From assembly GCA_035079385.1 (NCBI GenBank), contig JAVHKY010000076.1, positions 1 through 64,000 on the forward strand: a stretch of DNA of 64,000 nt, read 5' to 3'. The number at the start of each line of letters is the position of its first letter. Within the stretch, counting starts at the first letter, position 1. The notes under the pieces were generated by a model. It made no database searches, was not told the DNA's origin, and saw only the letters and a list, made by a program, of their open reading frames with translations. This stretch comes from Aspidiotus rigidus (lineage: Eukaryota > Arthropoda > Insecta > Hemiptera > Diaspididae). The translations under genes and the position numbers were made by a program. Shown here piece by piece: positions 15,952 to 36,430 of this stretch.

Positions 15952-16380
15952 GGCCTTTATAGTTGTTGAAAGAATCTCGCGTTTATATGGTTGCTCCGCG
16001 TCCTCTATTCCGGTGAACTTACTACGGTACGTTCACTGTTCATACGAATATGTCTAACGAGCACCATACAGTGAGATTCACGCAACAGCGACTTATTACG
16101 CCTGATGTGATGTGATAGTGTCGTTTTTTGTGATGTGAATGTGTTCTCTAGTGCTGTTTTCTTTTTGCGTGCCAGGGGGGCATCGCAGCTTGGCGGTTGC
16201 CAAAGCAACTTGGTAGTTGCCGAGTAGAAGAGGGGGTTCGCGTAGGAGATTCCTCCTTCACTGAAGTTATACCCGAAAGGGTCGATTCCGGTGTTGGAGG
16301 AAACAATATTAAATGCATACGCAACCCGCACCTACTCCATTATGGATGACGGGCGGTGCTGCACATGCGACACACAAGCG

Positions 16381-17253
<873 letters not shown>

Positions 17254-17254
17254 G

Positions 17255-18874
17255 GCTCCAGGCCCGGATGAGATTCCAAATCCAGTCTGGAGCGCCATAC
17301 ATTCAGTTGACCCAGCACTGCTTGTTGATACATTCAATGCGGCAATTGTTGGGGGACTGTTCCCTGTGCGATGGAAGAAAGCCAGGCTAGCGTTGATTGA
17401 TAAGAAGGATAAACCACCTGGTCTACCATCCTCTTATCGTCCACTTTGTCTGCTAGACAATGTTGGGAAACTTCTAGAAAGAGTGATAGCCAATCGTTTG
17501 GAGAGCTATCTGAAGGAAAGAGATATAATCTCTGATAGCCAGTACGGTTTTCAAACTGGACGCTGCACATCAGATGCTGGGATCCGGCTGAAGAGGATAG
17601 CCAAGTCAGCAATTGATATGCGTCAGTTTTGCGCAGCCGTCAGCCTCGACATAAGAAATGCGTTCAATTCAATCCCATGGAAGATGATATTGGAAGCTCT
17701 TGTGAACGCAGGAGTGCCCGCATACCTGCTCAGGATGATCAGCAGCTATCTTAGCTGCCGTGAAATCCAAGCAGAGACGTCTGCTGGTACAGTAAAGCGC
17801 CCTGTTACTTGTGGGGTGCCGCAGGGGTCGGTCCTTGGGCCGCTTTTGTGGTGCGTCGCATTTAACGGAATCTTTAAGGTGAAGCTGCCACCGGGGGTTA
17901 AGCTTATCTGCTATGCGGATGACACCCTGGTGGTATGCACTGCCGAAACAACTGTAGCGGTGGAGAGCAGGGTAAACCGGGCCCTAGAGGATGTGACGCG
18001 TTGGATCGAGTCGGCTGGACTTGAACTAGCAGCAAGCAAGACGGAGGCCATTTTATTCACAACCCGTCGGAAGTTCAAGCCACCCACCTTTCGCCTGCGA
18101 GGTGTGGAAATTGAAACCAAGAAGCAAATGAAATACCTGGGCATCTGGTTTGACTCAACGCTGAGCTTCAGGCACCATTTCCTGATGGCAGCGGAAAAGG
18201 CGGGCCGGGTAGTTGGATACCTAAGCCGCCTTATGAGGAACCTGGGAGGACCGAGAGAAGCAAGGAGAAGGATCATGATGAGCACCGCCTTGTCGATCCT
18301 CCTATATGGTGCGCCAGTATGGGCCGACTGCATGAAGATACCATACCGAAGAAGAGAGATGGTAAAGATCCAACGAAGAGCTGCGCTGAGGTGTGTTAGT
18401 GCCTACCGCACTGTCTCGACGGAGGCTCTTTGTGTATTAGCACGTTCACCACCAATCGAGCTCCTTGCTGAGGAGAGAGCGGTGGTGTTCGAAGCAAAGA
18501 AGAGAACGACGACCAACCGAGAAGCTTCACGGGTCAAGCAGGAGGCCAGGCGCTCCTTGCTTGTAAAGTGGAAAGAAAGAATTGCCCAGAGTGAGCTGGG
18601 TACATGGACAACCCGTGTGCTAATACGCGACCTTGATGAGTGGATGAACCGACACCATGGTCAGCTGAACTTTCACCTGACGCAGGTGTTAAGCGGCCAT
18701 GGCTGCTTCAACAAGTACCTTCACGAGAAGTTAAGGAAAGTTGAGCAGGCAACGTGTTCGCACTGTAACCAAGGGCGGGATGATGGACCACAACACACCT
18801 TATTTGAGTGTGAGGCGTGGAGGCGTGAGCGGGACGAGCTTAGTCGGTCTCTCCAAGAGATCGGGGTAGATGAA
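17255..18874 (+). pseudogene. U4: ORF2 fragment codons 426-965, short type
   Basis: Unit 17254-18874, 1621 bp. The RT motifs and the C-terminal finger are kept, but the sequence passes from GATGAA (D964-E965) straight into ATT, so the last 71 codons, the stop and the whole 3' UTR (648 bp) are gone. The ORF2 frame then reads the following tract as Ile until a TAG just past its far end in U5. Confidence 0.9.
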
Positions 18875-19513
<639 letters not shown>

Positions 19514-19514
19514 G

Positions 19515-21353
19515 GCTCCAGGCCCGGATGAGATTCCAAATCCAGTCTGGAGCGCCATACATTCAGTTGACCCAGCACTGCTTGTTGATACATTCAATGC
19601 GGCAATTGTTGGGGGACTGTTCCCTGTGCGATGGAAGAAAGCCAGGCTAGCGTTGATTGATAAGAAGGATAAACCACCTGGTCTACCATCCTCTTATCGT
19701 CCACTTTGTCTGCTAGACAATGTTGGGAAACTTCTAGAAAGAGTGATAGCCAATCGTTTGGAGAGCTATCTGAAGGAAAGAGATATAATCTCTGATAGCC
19801 AGTACGGTTTTCAAACTGGACGCTGCACATCAGATGCTGGGATCCGGCTGAAGAGGATAGCCAAGTCAGCAATTGATATGCGTCAGTTTTGCGCAGCCGT
19901 CAGCCTCGACATAAGAAATGCGTTCAATTCAATCCCATGGAAGATGATATTGGAAGCTCTTGTGAACGCAGGAGTGCCCGCATACCTGCTCAGGATGATC
20001 AGCAGCTATCTTAGCTGCCGTGAAATCCAAGCAGAGACGTCTGCTGGTACAGTAAAGCGCCCTGTTACTTGTGGGGTGCCGCAGGGGTCGGTCCTTGGGC
20101 CGCTTTTGTGGTGCGTCGCATTTAACGGAATCTTTAAGGTGAAGCTGCCACCGGGGGTTAAGCTTATCTGCTATGCGGATGACACCCTGGTGGTATGCAC
20201 TGCCGAAACAACTGTAGCGGTGGAGAGCAGGGTAAACCGGGCCCTAGAGGATGTGACGCGTTGGATCGAGTCGGCTGGACTTGAACTAGCAGCAAGCAAG
20301 ACGGAGGCCATTTTATTCACAACCCGTCGGAAGTTCAAGCCACCCACCTTTCGCCTGCGAGGTGTGGAAATTGAAACCAAGAAGCAAATGAAATACCTGG
20401 GCATCTGGTTTGACTCAACGCTGAGCTTCAGGCACCATTTCCTGATGGCAGCGGAAAAGGCGGGCCGGGTAGTTGGATACCTAAGCCGCCTTATGAGGAA
20501 CCTGGGAGGACCGAGAGAAGCAAGGAGAAGGATCATGATGAGCACCGCCTTGTCGATCCTCCTATATGGTGCGCCAGTATGGGCCGACTGCATGAAGATA
20601 CCATACCGAAGAAGAGAGATGGTAAAGATCCAACGAAGAGCTGCGCTGAGGTGTGTTAGTGCCTACCGCACTGTCTCGACGGAGGCTCTTTGTGTATTAG
20701 CACGTTCACCACCAATCGAGCTCCTTGCTGAGGAGAGAGCGGTGGTGTTCGAAGCAAAGAAGAGAACGACGACCAACCGAGAAGCTTCACGGGTCAAGCA
20801 GGAGGCCAGGCGCTCCTTGCTTGTAAAGTGGAAAGAAAGAATTGCCCAGAGTGAGCTGGGTACATGGACAACCCGTGTGCTAATACGCGACCTTGATGAG
20901 TGGATGAACCGACACCATGGTCAGCTGAACTTTCACCTGACGCAGGTGTTAAGCGGCCATGGCTGCTTCAACAAGTACCTTCACGAGAAGTTAAGGAAAG
21001 TTGAGCAGGCAACGTGTTCGCACTGTAACCAAGGGCGGGATGATGGACCACAACACACCTTATTTGAGTGTGAGGCGTGGAGGCGTGAGCGGGACGAGCT
21101 TAGTCGGTCTCTCCAAGAGATCGGGGTAGATGAAGCGCTCGACCCGAGTAGCCTCCTGGTACCCACCATGCTAGGTTCCGAAGAAGCATGGAACCAGGTG
21201 TCTGCATTTGCGGCCACCATCATGAAGAGGAAGATGGACCAGGAATGGAATAGGCAAATGCAGAACCACGCTATGGCCTACTCAACACCTGTGTACCATC
21301 AACATCCAGATCTGCAGGAAGAAGAGGAAGAAGGATACCATCCAGATTGTTAG
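19515..21353 (+). pseudogene. U5: 5'-truncated ORF2, long type, one-codon insertion
   Basis: Unit 19514-21785, 2272 bp. A CTC duplication near 21155 gives SSLLVP where other copies have SSLVP. The rest equals U1. Confidence 0.9.
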
Positions 21354-21785
21354 GGCCTTTATAGTTGTTGAAAGAATCTCGCGTTTATATGGTTGCTCCG
21401 CGTCCTCTATTCCGGTGAACTTACTACGGTACGTTCACTGTTCATACGAATATGTCTAACGAGCACCATACAGTGAGATTCACGCAACAGCGACTTATTA
21501 CGCCTGATGTGATGTGATAGTGTCGTTTTTTGTGATGTGAATGTGTTCTCTAGTGCTGTTTTCTTTTTTGTGCGTGCCAGGGGGGCATCGCAGCTTGGCG
21601 GTTGCCAAAGCAACTTGGTAGTTGCCGAGTAGAAGAGGGGGTTCGCGTAGGAGATTCCTCCTTCACTGAAGTTATACCCGAAAGGGTCGATTCCGGTGTT
21701 GGAGGAAACAATATTAAATGCATACGCAACCCGCACCTACTCCATTATGGATGACGGGCGGTGCTGCACATGCGACACACAAGCG

Positions 21786-22631
<846 letters not shown>

Positions 22632-22632
22632 G

Positions 22633-24468
22633 GCTCCAGGCCCGGATGAGATTCCAAATCCAGTCTGGAGCGCCATACATTCAGTTGACCCAGCACTGCT
22701 TGTTGATACATTCAATGCGGCAATTGTTGGGGGACTGTTCCCTGTGCGATGGAAGAAAGCCAGGCTAGCGTTGATTGATAAGAAGGATAAACCACCTGGT
22801 CTACCATCCTCTTATCGTCCACTTTGTCTGCTAGACAATGTTGGGAAACTTCTAGAAAGAGTGATAGCCAATCGTTTGGAGAGCTATCTGAAGGAAAGAG
22901 ATATAATCTCTGATAGCCAGTACGGTTTTCAAACTGGACGCTGCACATCAGATGCTGGGATCCGGCTGAAGAGGATAGCCAAGTCAGCAATTGATATGCG
23001 TCAGTTTTGCGCAGCCGTCAGCCTCGACATAAGAAATGCGTTCAATTCAATCCCATGGAAGATGATATTGGAAGCTCTTGTGAACGCAGGAGTGCCCGCA
23101 TACCTGCTCAGGATGATCAGCAGCTATCTTAGCTGCCGTGAAATCCAAGCAGAGACGTCTGCTGGTACAGTAAAGCGCCCTGTTACTTGTGGGGTGCCGC
23201 AGGGGTCGGTCCTTGGGCCGCTTTTGTGGTGCGTCGCATTTAACGGAATCTTTAAGGTGAAGCTGCCACCGGGGGTTAAGCTTATCTGCTATGCGGATGA
23301 CACCCTGGTGGTATGCACTGCCGAAACAACTGTAGCGGTGGAGAGCAGGGTAAACCGGGCCCTAGAGGATGTGACGCGTTGGATCGAGTCGGCTGGACTT
23401 GAACTAGCAGCAAGCAAGACGGAGGCCATTTTATTCACAACCCGTCGGAAGTTCAAGCCACCCACCTTTCGCCTGCGAGGTGTGGAAATTGAAACCAAGA
23501 AGCAAATGAAATACCTGGGCATCTGGTTTGACTCAACGCTGAGCTTCAGGCACCATTTCCTGATGGCAGCGGAAAAGGCGGGCCGGGTAGTTGGATACCT
23601 AAGCCGCCTTATGAGGAACCTGGGAGGACCGAGAGAAGCAAGGAGAAGGATCATGATGAGCACCGCCTTGTCGATCCTCCTATATGGTGCGCCAGTATGG
23701 GCCGACTGCATGAAGATACCATACCGAAGAAGAGAGATGGTAAAGATCCAACGAAGAGCTGCGCTGAGGTGTGTTAGTGCCTACCGCACTGTCTCGACGG
23801 AGGCTCTTTGTGTATTAGCACGTTCACCACCAATCGAGCTCCTTGCTGAGGAGAGAGCGGTGGTGTTCGAAGCAAAGAAGAGAACGACGACCAACCGAGA
23901 AGCTTCACGGGTCAAGCAGGAGGCCAGGCGCTCCTTGCTTGTAAAGTGGAAAGAAAGAATTGCCCAGAGTGAGCTGGGTACATGGACAACCCGTGTGCTA
24001 ATACGCGACCTTGATGAGTGGATGAACCGACACCATGGTCAGCTGAACTTTCACCTGACGCAGGTGTTAAGCGGCCATGGCTGCTTCAACAAGTACCTTC
24101 ACGAGAAGTTAAGGAAAGTTGAGCAGGCAACGTGTTCGCACTGTAACCAAGGGCGGGATGATGGACCACAACACACCTTATTTGAGTGTGAGGCGTGGAG
24201 GCGTGAGCGGGACGAGCTTAGTCGGTCTCTCCAAGAGATCGGGGTAGATGAAGCGCTCGACCCGAGTAGCCTGGTACCCACCATGCTAGGTTCCGAAGAA
24301 GCATGGAACCAGGTGTCTGCATTTGCGGCCACCATCATGAAGAGGAAGATGGACCAGGAATGGAATAGGCAAATGCAGAACCACGCTATGGCCTACTCAA
24401 CACCTGTGTACCATCAACATCCAGATCTGCAGGAAGAAGAGGAAGAAGGATACCATCCAGATTGTTAG
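22633..24468 (+). pseudogene. U6: 5'-truncated ORF2, long type
   Basis: Unit 22632-24900, 2269 bp, without private changes that I can see. With its tract it forms a 3115-bp repeat that looks identical to U7 plus tract. Confidence 0.9.
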
Positions 24469-24900
24469 GGCCTTTATAGTTGTTGAAAGAATCTCGCGTT
24501 TATATGGTTGCTCCGCGTCCTCTATTCCGGTGAACTTACTACGGTACGTTCACTGTTCATACGAATATGTCTAACGAGCACCATACAGTGAGATTCACGC
24601 AACAGCGACTTATTACGCCTGATGTGATGTGATAGTGTCGTTTTTTGTGATGTGAATGTGTTCTCTAGTGCTGTTTTCTTTTTTGTGCGTGCCAGGGGGG
24701 CATCGCAGCTTGGCGGTTGCCAAAGCAACTTGGTAGTTGCCGAGTAGAAGAGGGGGTTCGCGTAGGAGATTCCTCCTTCACTGAAGTTATACCCGAAAGG
24801 GTCGATTCCGGTGTTGGAGGAAACAATATTAAATGCATACGCAACCCGCACCTACTCCATTATGGATGACGGGCGGTGCTGCACATGCGACACACAAGCG

Positions 24901-25746
<846 letters not shown>

Positions 25747-25747
25747 G

Positions 25748-27583
25748 GCTCCAGGCCCGGATGAGATTCCAAATCCAGTCTGGAGCGCCATACATTCAGT
25801 TGACCCAGCACTGCTTGTTGATACATTCAATGCGGCAATTGTTGGGGGACTGTTCCCTGTGCGATGGAAGAAAGCCAGGCTAGCGTTGATTGATAAGAAG
25901 GATAAACCACCTGGTCTACCATCCTCTTATCGTCCACTTTGTCTGCTAGACAATGTTGGGAAACTTCTAGAAAGAGTGATAGCCAATCGTTTGGAGAGCT
26001 ATCTGAAGGAAAGAGATATAATCTCTGATAGCCAGTACGGTTTTCAAACTGGACGCTGCACATCAGATGCTGGGATCCGGCTGAAGAGGATAGCCAAGTC
26101 AGCAATTGATATGCGTCAGTTTTGCGCAGCCGTCAGCCTCGACATAAGAAATGCGTTCAATTCAATCCCATGGAAGATGATATTGGAAGCTCTTGTGAAC
26201 GCAGGAGTGCCCGCATACCTGCTCAGGATGATCAGCAGCTATCTTAGCTGCCGTGAAATCCAAGCAGAGACGTCTGCTGGTACAGTAAAGCGCCCTGTTA
26301 CTTGTGGGGTGCCGCAGGGGTCGGTCCTTGGGCCGCTTTTGTGGTGCGTCGCATTTAACGGAATCTTTAAGGTGAAGCTGCCACCGGGGGTTAAGCTTAT
26401 CTGCTATGCGGATGACACCCTGGTGGTATGCACTGCCGAAACAACTGTAGCGGTGGAGAGCAGGGTAAACCGGGCCCTAGAGGATGTGACGCGTTGGATC
26501 GAGTCGGCTGGACTTGAACTAGCAGCAAGCAAGACGGAGGCCATTTTATTCACAACCCGTCGGAAGTTCAAGCCACCCACCTTTCGCCTGCGAGGTGTGG
26601 AAATTGAAACCAAGAAGCAAATGAAATACCTGGGCATCTGGTTTGACTCAACGCTGAGCTTCAGGCACCATTTCCTGATGGCAGCGGAAAAGGCGGGCCG
26701 GGTAGTTGGATACCTAAGCCGCCTTATGAGGAACCTGGGAGGACCGAGAGAAGCAAGGAGAAGGATCATGATGAGCACCGCCTTGTCGATCCTCCTATAT
26801 GGTGCGCCAGTATGGGCCGACTGCATGAAGATACCATACCGAAGAAGAGAGATGGTAAAGATCCAACGAAGAGCTGCGCTGAGGTGTGTTAGTGCCTACC
26901 GCACTGTCTCGACGGAGGCTCTTTGTGTATTAGCACGTTCACCACCAATCGAGCTCCTTGCTGAGGAGAGAGCGGTGGTGTTCGAAGCAAAGAAGAGAAC
27001 GACGACCAACCGAGAAGCTTCACGGGTCAAGCAGGAGGCCAGGCGCTCCTTGCTTGTAAAGTGGAAAGAAAGAATTGCCCAGAGTGAGCTGGGTACATGG
27101 ACAACCCGTGTGCTAATACGCGACCTTGATGAGTGGATGAACCGACACCATGGTCAGCTGAACTTTCACCTGACGCAGGTGTTAAGCGGCCATGGCTGCT
27201 TCAACAAGTACCTTCACGAGAAGTTAAGGAAAGTTGAGCAGGCAACGTGTTCGCACTGTAACCAAGGGCGGGATGATGGACCACAACACACCTTATTTGA
27301 GTGTGAGGCGTGGAGGCGTGAGCGGGACGAGCTTAGTCGGTCTCTCCAAGAGATCGGGGTAGATGAAGCGCTCGACCCGAGTAGCCTGGTACCCACCATG
27401 CTAGGTTCCGAAGAAGCATGGAACCAGGTGTCTGCATTTGCGGCCACCATCATGAAGAGGAAGATGGACCAGGAATGGAATAGGCAAATGCAGAACCACG
27501 CTATGGCCTACTCAACACCTGTGTACCATCAACATCCAGATCTGCAGGAAGAAGAGGAAGAAGGATACCATCCAGATTGTTAG
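25748..27583 (+). pseudogene. U7: 5'-truncated ORF2, long type
   Basis: Unit 25747-28015, 2269 bp, apparently identical to U6. Its ORF2 stop lies exactly 3115 bp after that of U6, which itself lies 3115 bp after that of U5. Confidence 0.9.
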
Positions 27584-28015
27584 GGCCTTTATAGTTGTTG
27601 AAAGAATCTCGCGTTTATATGGTTGCTCCGCGTCCTCTATTCCGGTGAACTTACTACGGTACGTTCACTGTTCATACGAATATGTCTAACGAGCACCATA
27701 CAGTGAGATTCACGCAACAGCGACTTATTACGCCTGATGTGATGTGATAGTGTCGTTTTTTGTGATGTGAATGTGTTCTCTAGTGCTGTTTTCTTTTTTG
27801 TGCGTGCCAGGGGGGCATCGCAGCTTGGCGGTTGCCAAAGCAACTTGGTAGTTGCCGAGTAGAAGAGGGGGTTCGCGTAGGAGATTCCTCCTTCACTGAA
27901 GTTATACCCGAAAGGGTCGATTCCGGTGTTGGAGGAAACAATATTAAATGCATACGCAACCCGCACCTACTCCATTATGGATGACGGGCGGTGCTGCACA
28001 TGCGACACACAAGCG

Positions 28016-28861
<846 letters not shown>

Positions 28862-28862
28862 G

Positions 28863-30701
28863 GCTCCAGGCCCGGATGAGATTCCAAATCCAGTCTGGAG
28901 CGCCATACATTCAGTTGACCCAGCACTGCTTGTTGATACTACATTCAATGCGGCAATTGTTGGGGGACTGTTCCCTGTGCGATGGAAGAAAGCCAGGCTA
29001 GCGTTGATTGATAAGAAGGATAAACCACCTGGTCTACCATCCTCTTATCGTCCACTTTGTCTGCTAGACAATGTTGGGAAACTTCTAGAAAGAGTGATAG
29101 CCAATCGTTTGGAGAGCTATCTGAAGGAAAGAGATATAATCTCTGATAGCCAGTACGGTTTTCAAACTGGACGCTGCACATCAGATGCTGGGATCCGGCT
29201 GAAGAGGATAGCCAAGTCAGCAATTGATATGCGTCAGTTTTGCGCAGCCGTCAGCCTCGACATAAGAAATGCGTTCAATTCAATCCCATGGAAGATGATA
29301 TTGGAAGCTCTTGTGAACGCAGGAGTGCCCGCATACCTGCTCAGGATGATCAGCAGCTATCTTAGCTGCCGTGAAATCCAAGCAGAGACGTCTGCTGGTA
29401 CAGTAAAGCGCCCTGTTACTTGTGGGGTGCCGCAGGGGTCGGTCCTTGGGCCGCTTTTGTGGTGCGTCGCATTTAACGGAATCTTTAAGGTGAAGCTGCC
29501 ACCGGGGGTTAAGCTTATCTGCTATGCGGATGACACCCTGGTGGTATGCACTGCCGAAACAACTGTAGCGGTGGAGAGCAGGGTAAACCGGGCCCTAGAG
29601 GATGTGACGCGTTGGATCGAGTCGGCTGGACTTGAACTAGCAGCAAGCAAGACGGAGGCCATTTTATTCACAACCCGTCGGAAGTTCAAGCCACCCACCT
29701 TTCGCCTGCGAGGTGTGGAAATTGAAACCAAGAAGCAAATGAAATACCTGGGCATCTGGTTTGACTCAACGCTGAGCTTCAGGCACCATTTCCTGATGGC
29801 AGCGGAAAAGGCGGGCCGGGTAGTTGGATACCTAAGCCGCCTTATGAGGAACCTGGGAGGACCGAGAGAAGCAAGGAGAAGGATCATGATGAGCACCGCC
29901 TTGTCGATCCTCCTATATGGTGCGCCAGTATGGGCCGACTGCATGAAGATACCATACCGAAGAAGAGAGATGGTAAAGATCCAACGAAGAGCTGCGCTGA
30001 GGTGTGTTAGTGCCTACCGCACTGTCTCGACGGAGGCTCTTTGTGTATTAGCACGTTCACCACCAATCGAGCTCCTTGCTGAGGAGAGAGCGGTGGTGTT
30101 CGAAGCAAAGAAGAGAACGACGACCAACCGAGAAGCTTCACGGGTCAAGCAGGAGGCCAGGCGCTCCTTGCTTGTAAAGTGGAAAGAAAGAATTGCCCAG
30201 AGTGAGCTGGGTACATGGACAACCCGTGTGCTAATACGCGACCTTGATGAGTGGATGAACCGACACCATGGTCAGCTGAACTTTCACCTGACGCAGGTGT
30301 TAAGCGGCCATGGCTGCTTCAACAAGTACCTTCACGAGAAGTTAAGGAAAGTTGAGCAGGCAACGTGTTCGCACTGTAACCAAGGGCGGGATGATGGACC
30401 ACAACACACCTTATTTGAGTGTGAGGCGTGGAGGCGTGAGCGGGACGAGCTTAGTCGGTCTCTCCAAGAGATCGGGGTAGATGAAGCGCTCGACCCGAGT
30501 AGCCTGGTACCCACCATGCTAGGTTCCGAAGAAGCATGGAACCAGGTGTCTGCATTTGCGGCCACCATCATGAAGAGGAAGATGGACCAGGAATGGAATA
30601 GGCAAATGCAGAACCACGCTATGGCCTACTCAACACCTGTGTACCATCAACATCCAGATCTGCAGGAAGAAGAGGAAGAAGGATACCATCCAGATTGTTA
30701 G
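28863..30701 (+). pseudogene. U8: 5'-truncated ORF2, long type, one-codon insertion
   Basis: Unit 28862-31133, 2272 bp. A 3-bp duplication near 28938 (GATACTACATTC) gives DTTFNA instead of DTFNA. The rest equals U1. Confidence 0.9.
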
Positions 30702-31133
30702 GGCCTTTATAGTTGTTGAAAGAATCTCGCGTTTATATGGTTGCTCCGCGTCCTCTATTCCGGTGAACTTACTACGGTACGTTCACTGTTCATACGAATA
30801 TGTCTAACGAGCACCATACAGTGAGATTCACGCAACAGCGACTTATTACGCCTGATGTGATGTGATAGTGTCGTTTTTTGTGATGTGAATGTGTTCTCTA
30901 GTGCTGTTTTCTTTTTTGTGCGTGCCAGGGGGGCATCGCAGCTTGGCGGTTGCCAAAGCAACTTGGTAGTTGCCGAGTAGAAGAGGGGGTTCGCGTAGGA
31001 GATTCCTCCTTCACTGAAGTTATACCCGAAAGGGTCGATTCCGGTGTTGGAGGAAACAATATTAAATGCATACGCAACCCGCACCTACTCCATTATGGAT
31101 GACGGGCGGTGCTGCACATGCGACACACAAGCG

Positions 31134-31820
<687 letters not shown>

Positions 31821-31821
31821 G

Positions 31822-33441
31822 GCTCCAGGCCCGGATGAGATTCCAAATCCAGTCTGGAGCGCCATACATTCAGTTGACCCAGCACTGCTTGTTGATACAT
31901 TCAATGCGGCAATTGTTGGGGGACTGTTCCCTGTGCGATGGAAGAAAGCCAGGCTAGCGTTGATTGATAAGAAGGATAAACCACCTGGTCTACCATCCTC
32001 TTATCGTCCACTTTGTCTGCTAGACAATGTTGGGAAACTTCTAGAAAGAGTGATAGCCAATCGTTTGGAGAGCTATCTGAAGGAAAGAGATATAATCTCT
32101 GATAGCCAGTACGGTTTTCAAACTGGACGCTGCACATCAGATGCTGGGATCCGGCTGAAGAGGATAGCCAAGTCAGCAATTGATATGCGTCAGTTTTGCG
32201 CAGCCGTCAGCCTCGACATAAGAAATGCGTTCAATTCAATCCCATGGAAGATGATATTGGAAGCTCTTGTGAACGCAGGAGTGCCCGCATACCTGCTCAG
32301 GATGATCAGCAGCTATCTTAGCTGCCGTGAAATCCAAGCAGAGACGTCTGCTGGTACAGTAAAGCGCCCTGTTACTTGTGGGGTGCCGCAGGGGTCGGTC
32401 CTTGGGCCGCTTTTGTGGTGCGTCGCATTTAACGGAATCTTTAAGGTGAAGCTGCCACCGGGGGTTAAGCTTATCTGCTATGCGGATGACACCCTGGTGG
32501 TATGCACTGCCGAAACAACTGTAGCGGTGGAGAGCAGGGTAAACCGGGCCCTAGAGGATGTGACGCGTTGGATCGAGTCGGCTGGACTTGAACTAGCAGC
32601 AAGCAAGACGGAGGCCATTTTATTCACAACCCGTCGGAAGTTCAAGCCACCCACCTTTCGCCTGCGAGGTGTGGAAATTGAAACCAAGAAGCAAATGAAA
32701 TACCTGGGCATCTGGTTTGACTCAACGCTGAGCTTCAGGCACCATTTCCTGATGGCAGCGGAAAAGGCGGGCCGGGTAGTTGGATACCTAAGCCGCCTTA
32801 TGAGGAACCTGGGAGGACCGAGAGAAGCAAGGAGAAGGATCATGATGAGCACCGCCTTGTCGATCCTCCTATATGGTGCGCCAGTATGGGCCGACTGCAT
32901 GAAGATACCATACCGAAGAAGAGAGATGGTAAAGATCCAACGAAGAGCTGCGCTGAGGTGTGTTAGTGCCTACCGCACTGTCTCGACGGAGGCTCTTTGT
33001 GTATTAGCACGTTCACCACCAATCGAGCTCCTTGCTGAGGAGAGAGCGGTGGTGTTCGAAGCAAAGAAGAGAACGACGACCAACCGAGAAGCTTCACGGG
33101 TCAAGCAGGAGGCCAGGCGCTCCTTGCTTGTAAAGTGGAAAGAAAGAATTGCCCAGAGTGAGCTGGGTACATGGACAACCCGTGTGCTAATACGCGACCT
33201 TGATGAGTGGATGAACCGACACCATGGTCAGCTGAACTTTCACCTGACGCAGGTGTTAAGCGGCCATGGCTGCTTCAACAAGTACCTTCACGAGAAGTTA
33301 AGGAAAGTTGAGCAGGCAACGTGTTCGCACTGTAACCAAGGGCGGGATGATGGACCACAACACACCTTATTTGAGTGTGAGGCGTGGAGGCGTGAGCGGG
33401 ACGAGCTTAGTCGGTCTCTCCAAGAGATCGGGGTAGATGAA
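31822..33441 (+). pseudogene. U9: ORF2 fragment codons 426-965, short type
   Basis: Unit 31821-33441, 1621 bp, with the same GATGAA|ATT junction as U4. It is followed by the longest tract in the window. Confidence 0.9.
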
Positions 33442-34593
<1,152 letters not shown>

Positions 34594-34594
34594 G

Positions 34595-36430
34595 GCTCCA
34601 GGCCCGGATGAGATTCCAAATCCAGTCTGGAGCGCCATACATTCAGTTGACCCAGCACTGCTTGTTGATACATTCAATGCGGCAATTGTTGGGGGACTGT
34701 TCCCTGTGCGATGGAAGAAAGCCAGGCTAGCGTTGATTGATAAGAAGGATAAACCACCTGGTCTACCATCCTCTTATCGTCCACTTTGTCTGCTAGACAA
34801 TGTTGGGAAACTTCTAGAAAGAGTGATAGCCAATCGTTTGGAGAGCTATCTGAAGGAAAGAGATATAATCTCTGATAGCCAGTACGGTTTTCAAACTGGA
34901 CGCTGCACATCAGATGCTGGGATCCGGCTGAAGAGGATAGCCAAGTCAGCAATTGATATGCGTCAGTTTTGCGCAGCCGTCAGCCTCGACATAAGAAATG
35001 CGTTCAATTCAATCCCATGGAAGATGATATTGGAAGCTCTTGTGAACGCAGGAGTGCCCGCATACCTGCTCAGGATGATCAGCAGCTATCTTAGCTGCCG
35101 TGAAATCCAAGCAGAGACGTCTGCTGGTACAGTAAAGCGCCCTGTTACTTGTGGGGTGCCGCAGGGGTCGGTCCTTGGGCCGCTTTTGTGGTGCGTCGCA
35201 TTTAACGGAATCTTTAAGGTGAAGCTGCCACCGGGGGTTAAGCTTATCTGCTATGCGGATGACACCCTGGTGGTATGCACTGCCGAAACAACTGTAGCGG
35301 TGGAGAGCAGGGTAAACCGGGCCCTAGAGGATGTGACGCGTTGGATCGAGTCGGCTGGACTTGAACTAGCAGCAAGCAAGACGGAGGCCATTTTATTCAC
35401 AACCCGTCGGAAGTTCAAGCCACCCACCTTTCGCCTGCGAGGTGTGGAAATTGAAACCAAGAAGCAAATGAAATACCTGGGCATCTGGTTTGACTCAACG
35501 CTGAGCTTCAGGCACCATTTCCTGATGGCAGCGGAAAAGGCGGGCCGGGTAGTTGGATACCTAAGCCGCCTTATGAGGAACCTGGGAGGACCGAGAGAAG
35601 CAAGGAGAAGGATCATGATGAGCACCGCCTTGTCGATCCTCCTATATGGTGCGCCAGTATGGGCCGACTGCATGAAGATACCATACCGAAGAAGAGAGAT
35701 GGTAAAGATCCAACGAAGAGCTGCGCTGAGGTGTGTTAGTGCCTACCGCACTGTCTCGACGGAGGCTCTTTGTGTATTAGCACGTTCACCACCAATCGAG
35801 CTCCTTGCTGAGGAGAGAGCGGTGGTGTTCGAAGCAAAGAAGAGAACGACGACCAACCGAGAAGCTTCACGGGTCAAGCAGGAGGCCAGGCGCTCCTTGC
35901 TTGTAAAGTGGAAAGAAAGAATTGCCCAGAGTGAGCTGGGTACATGGACAACCCGTGTGCTAATACGCGACCTTGATGAGTGGATGAACCGACACCATGG
36001 TCAGCTGAACTTTCACCTGACGCAGGTGTTAAGCGGCCATGGCTGCTTCAACAAGTACCTTCACGAGAAGTTAAGGAAAGTTGAGCAGGCAACGTGTTCG
36101 CACTGTAACCAAGGGCGGGATGATGGACCACAACACACCTTATTTGAGTGTGAGGCGTGGAGGCGTGAGCGGGACGAGCTTAGTCGGTCTCTCCAAGAGA
36201 TCGGGGTAGATGAAGCGCTCGACCCGAGTAGCCTGGTACCCACCATGCTAGGTTCCGAAGAAGCATGGAACCAGGTGTCTGCATTTGCGGCCACCATCAT
36301 GAAGAGGAAGATGGACCAGGAATGGAATAGGCAAATGCAGAACCACGCTATGGCCTACTCAACACCTGTGTACCATCAACATCCAGATCTGCAGGAAGAA
36401 GAGGAAGAAGGATACCATCCAGATTGTTAG
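34595..36430 (+). pseudogene. U10: 5'-truncated ORF2, long type
   Basis: Unit 34594-36862, 2269 bp, translation identical to U1. Confidence 0.9.
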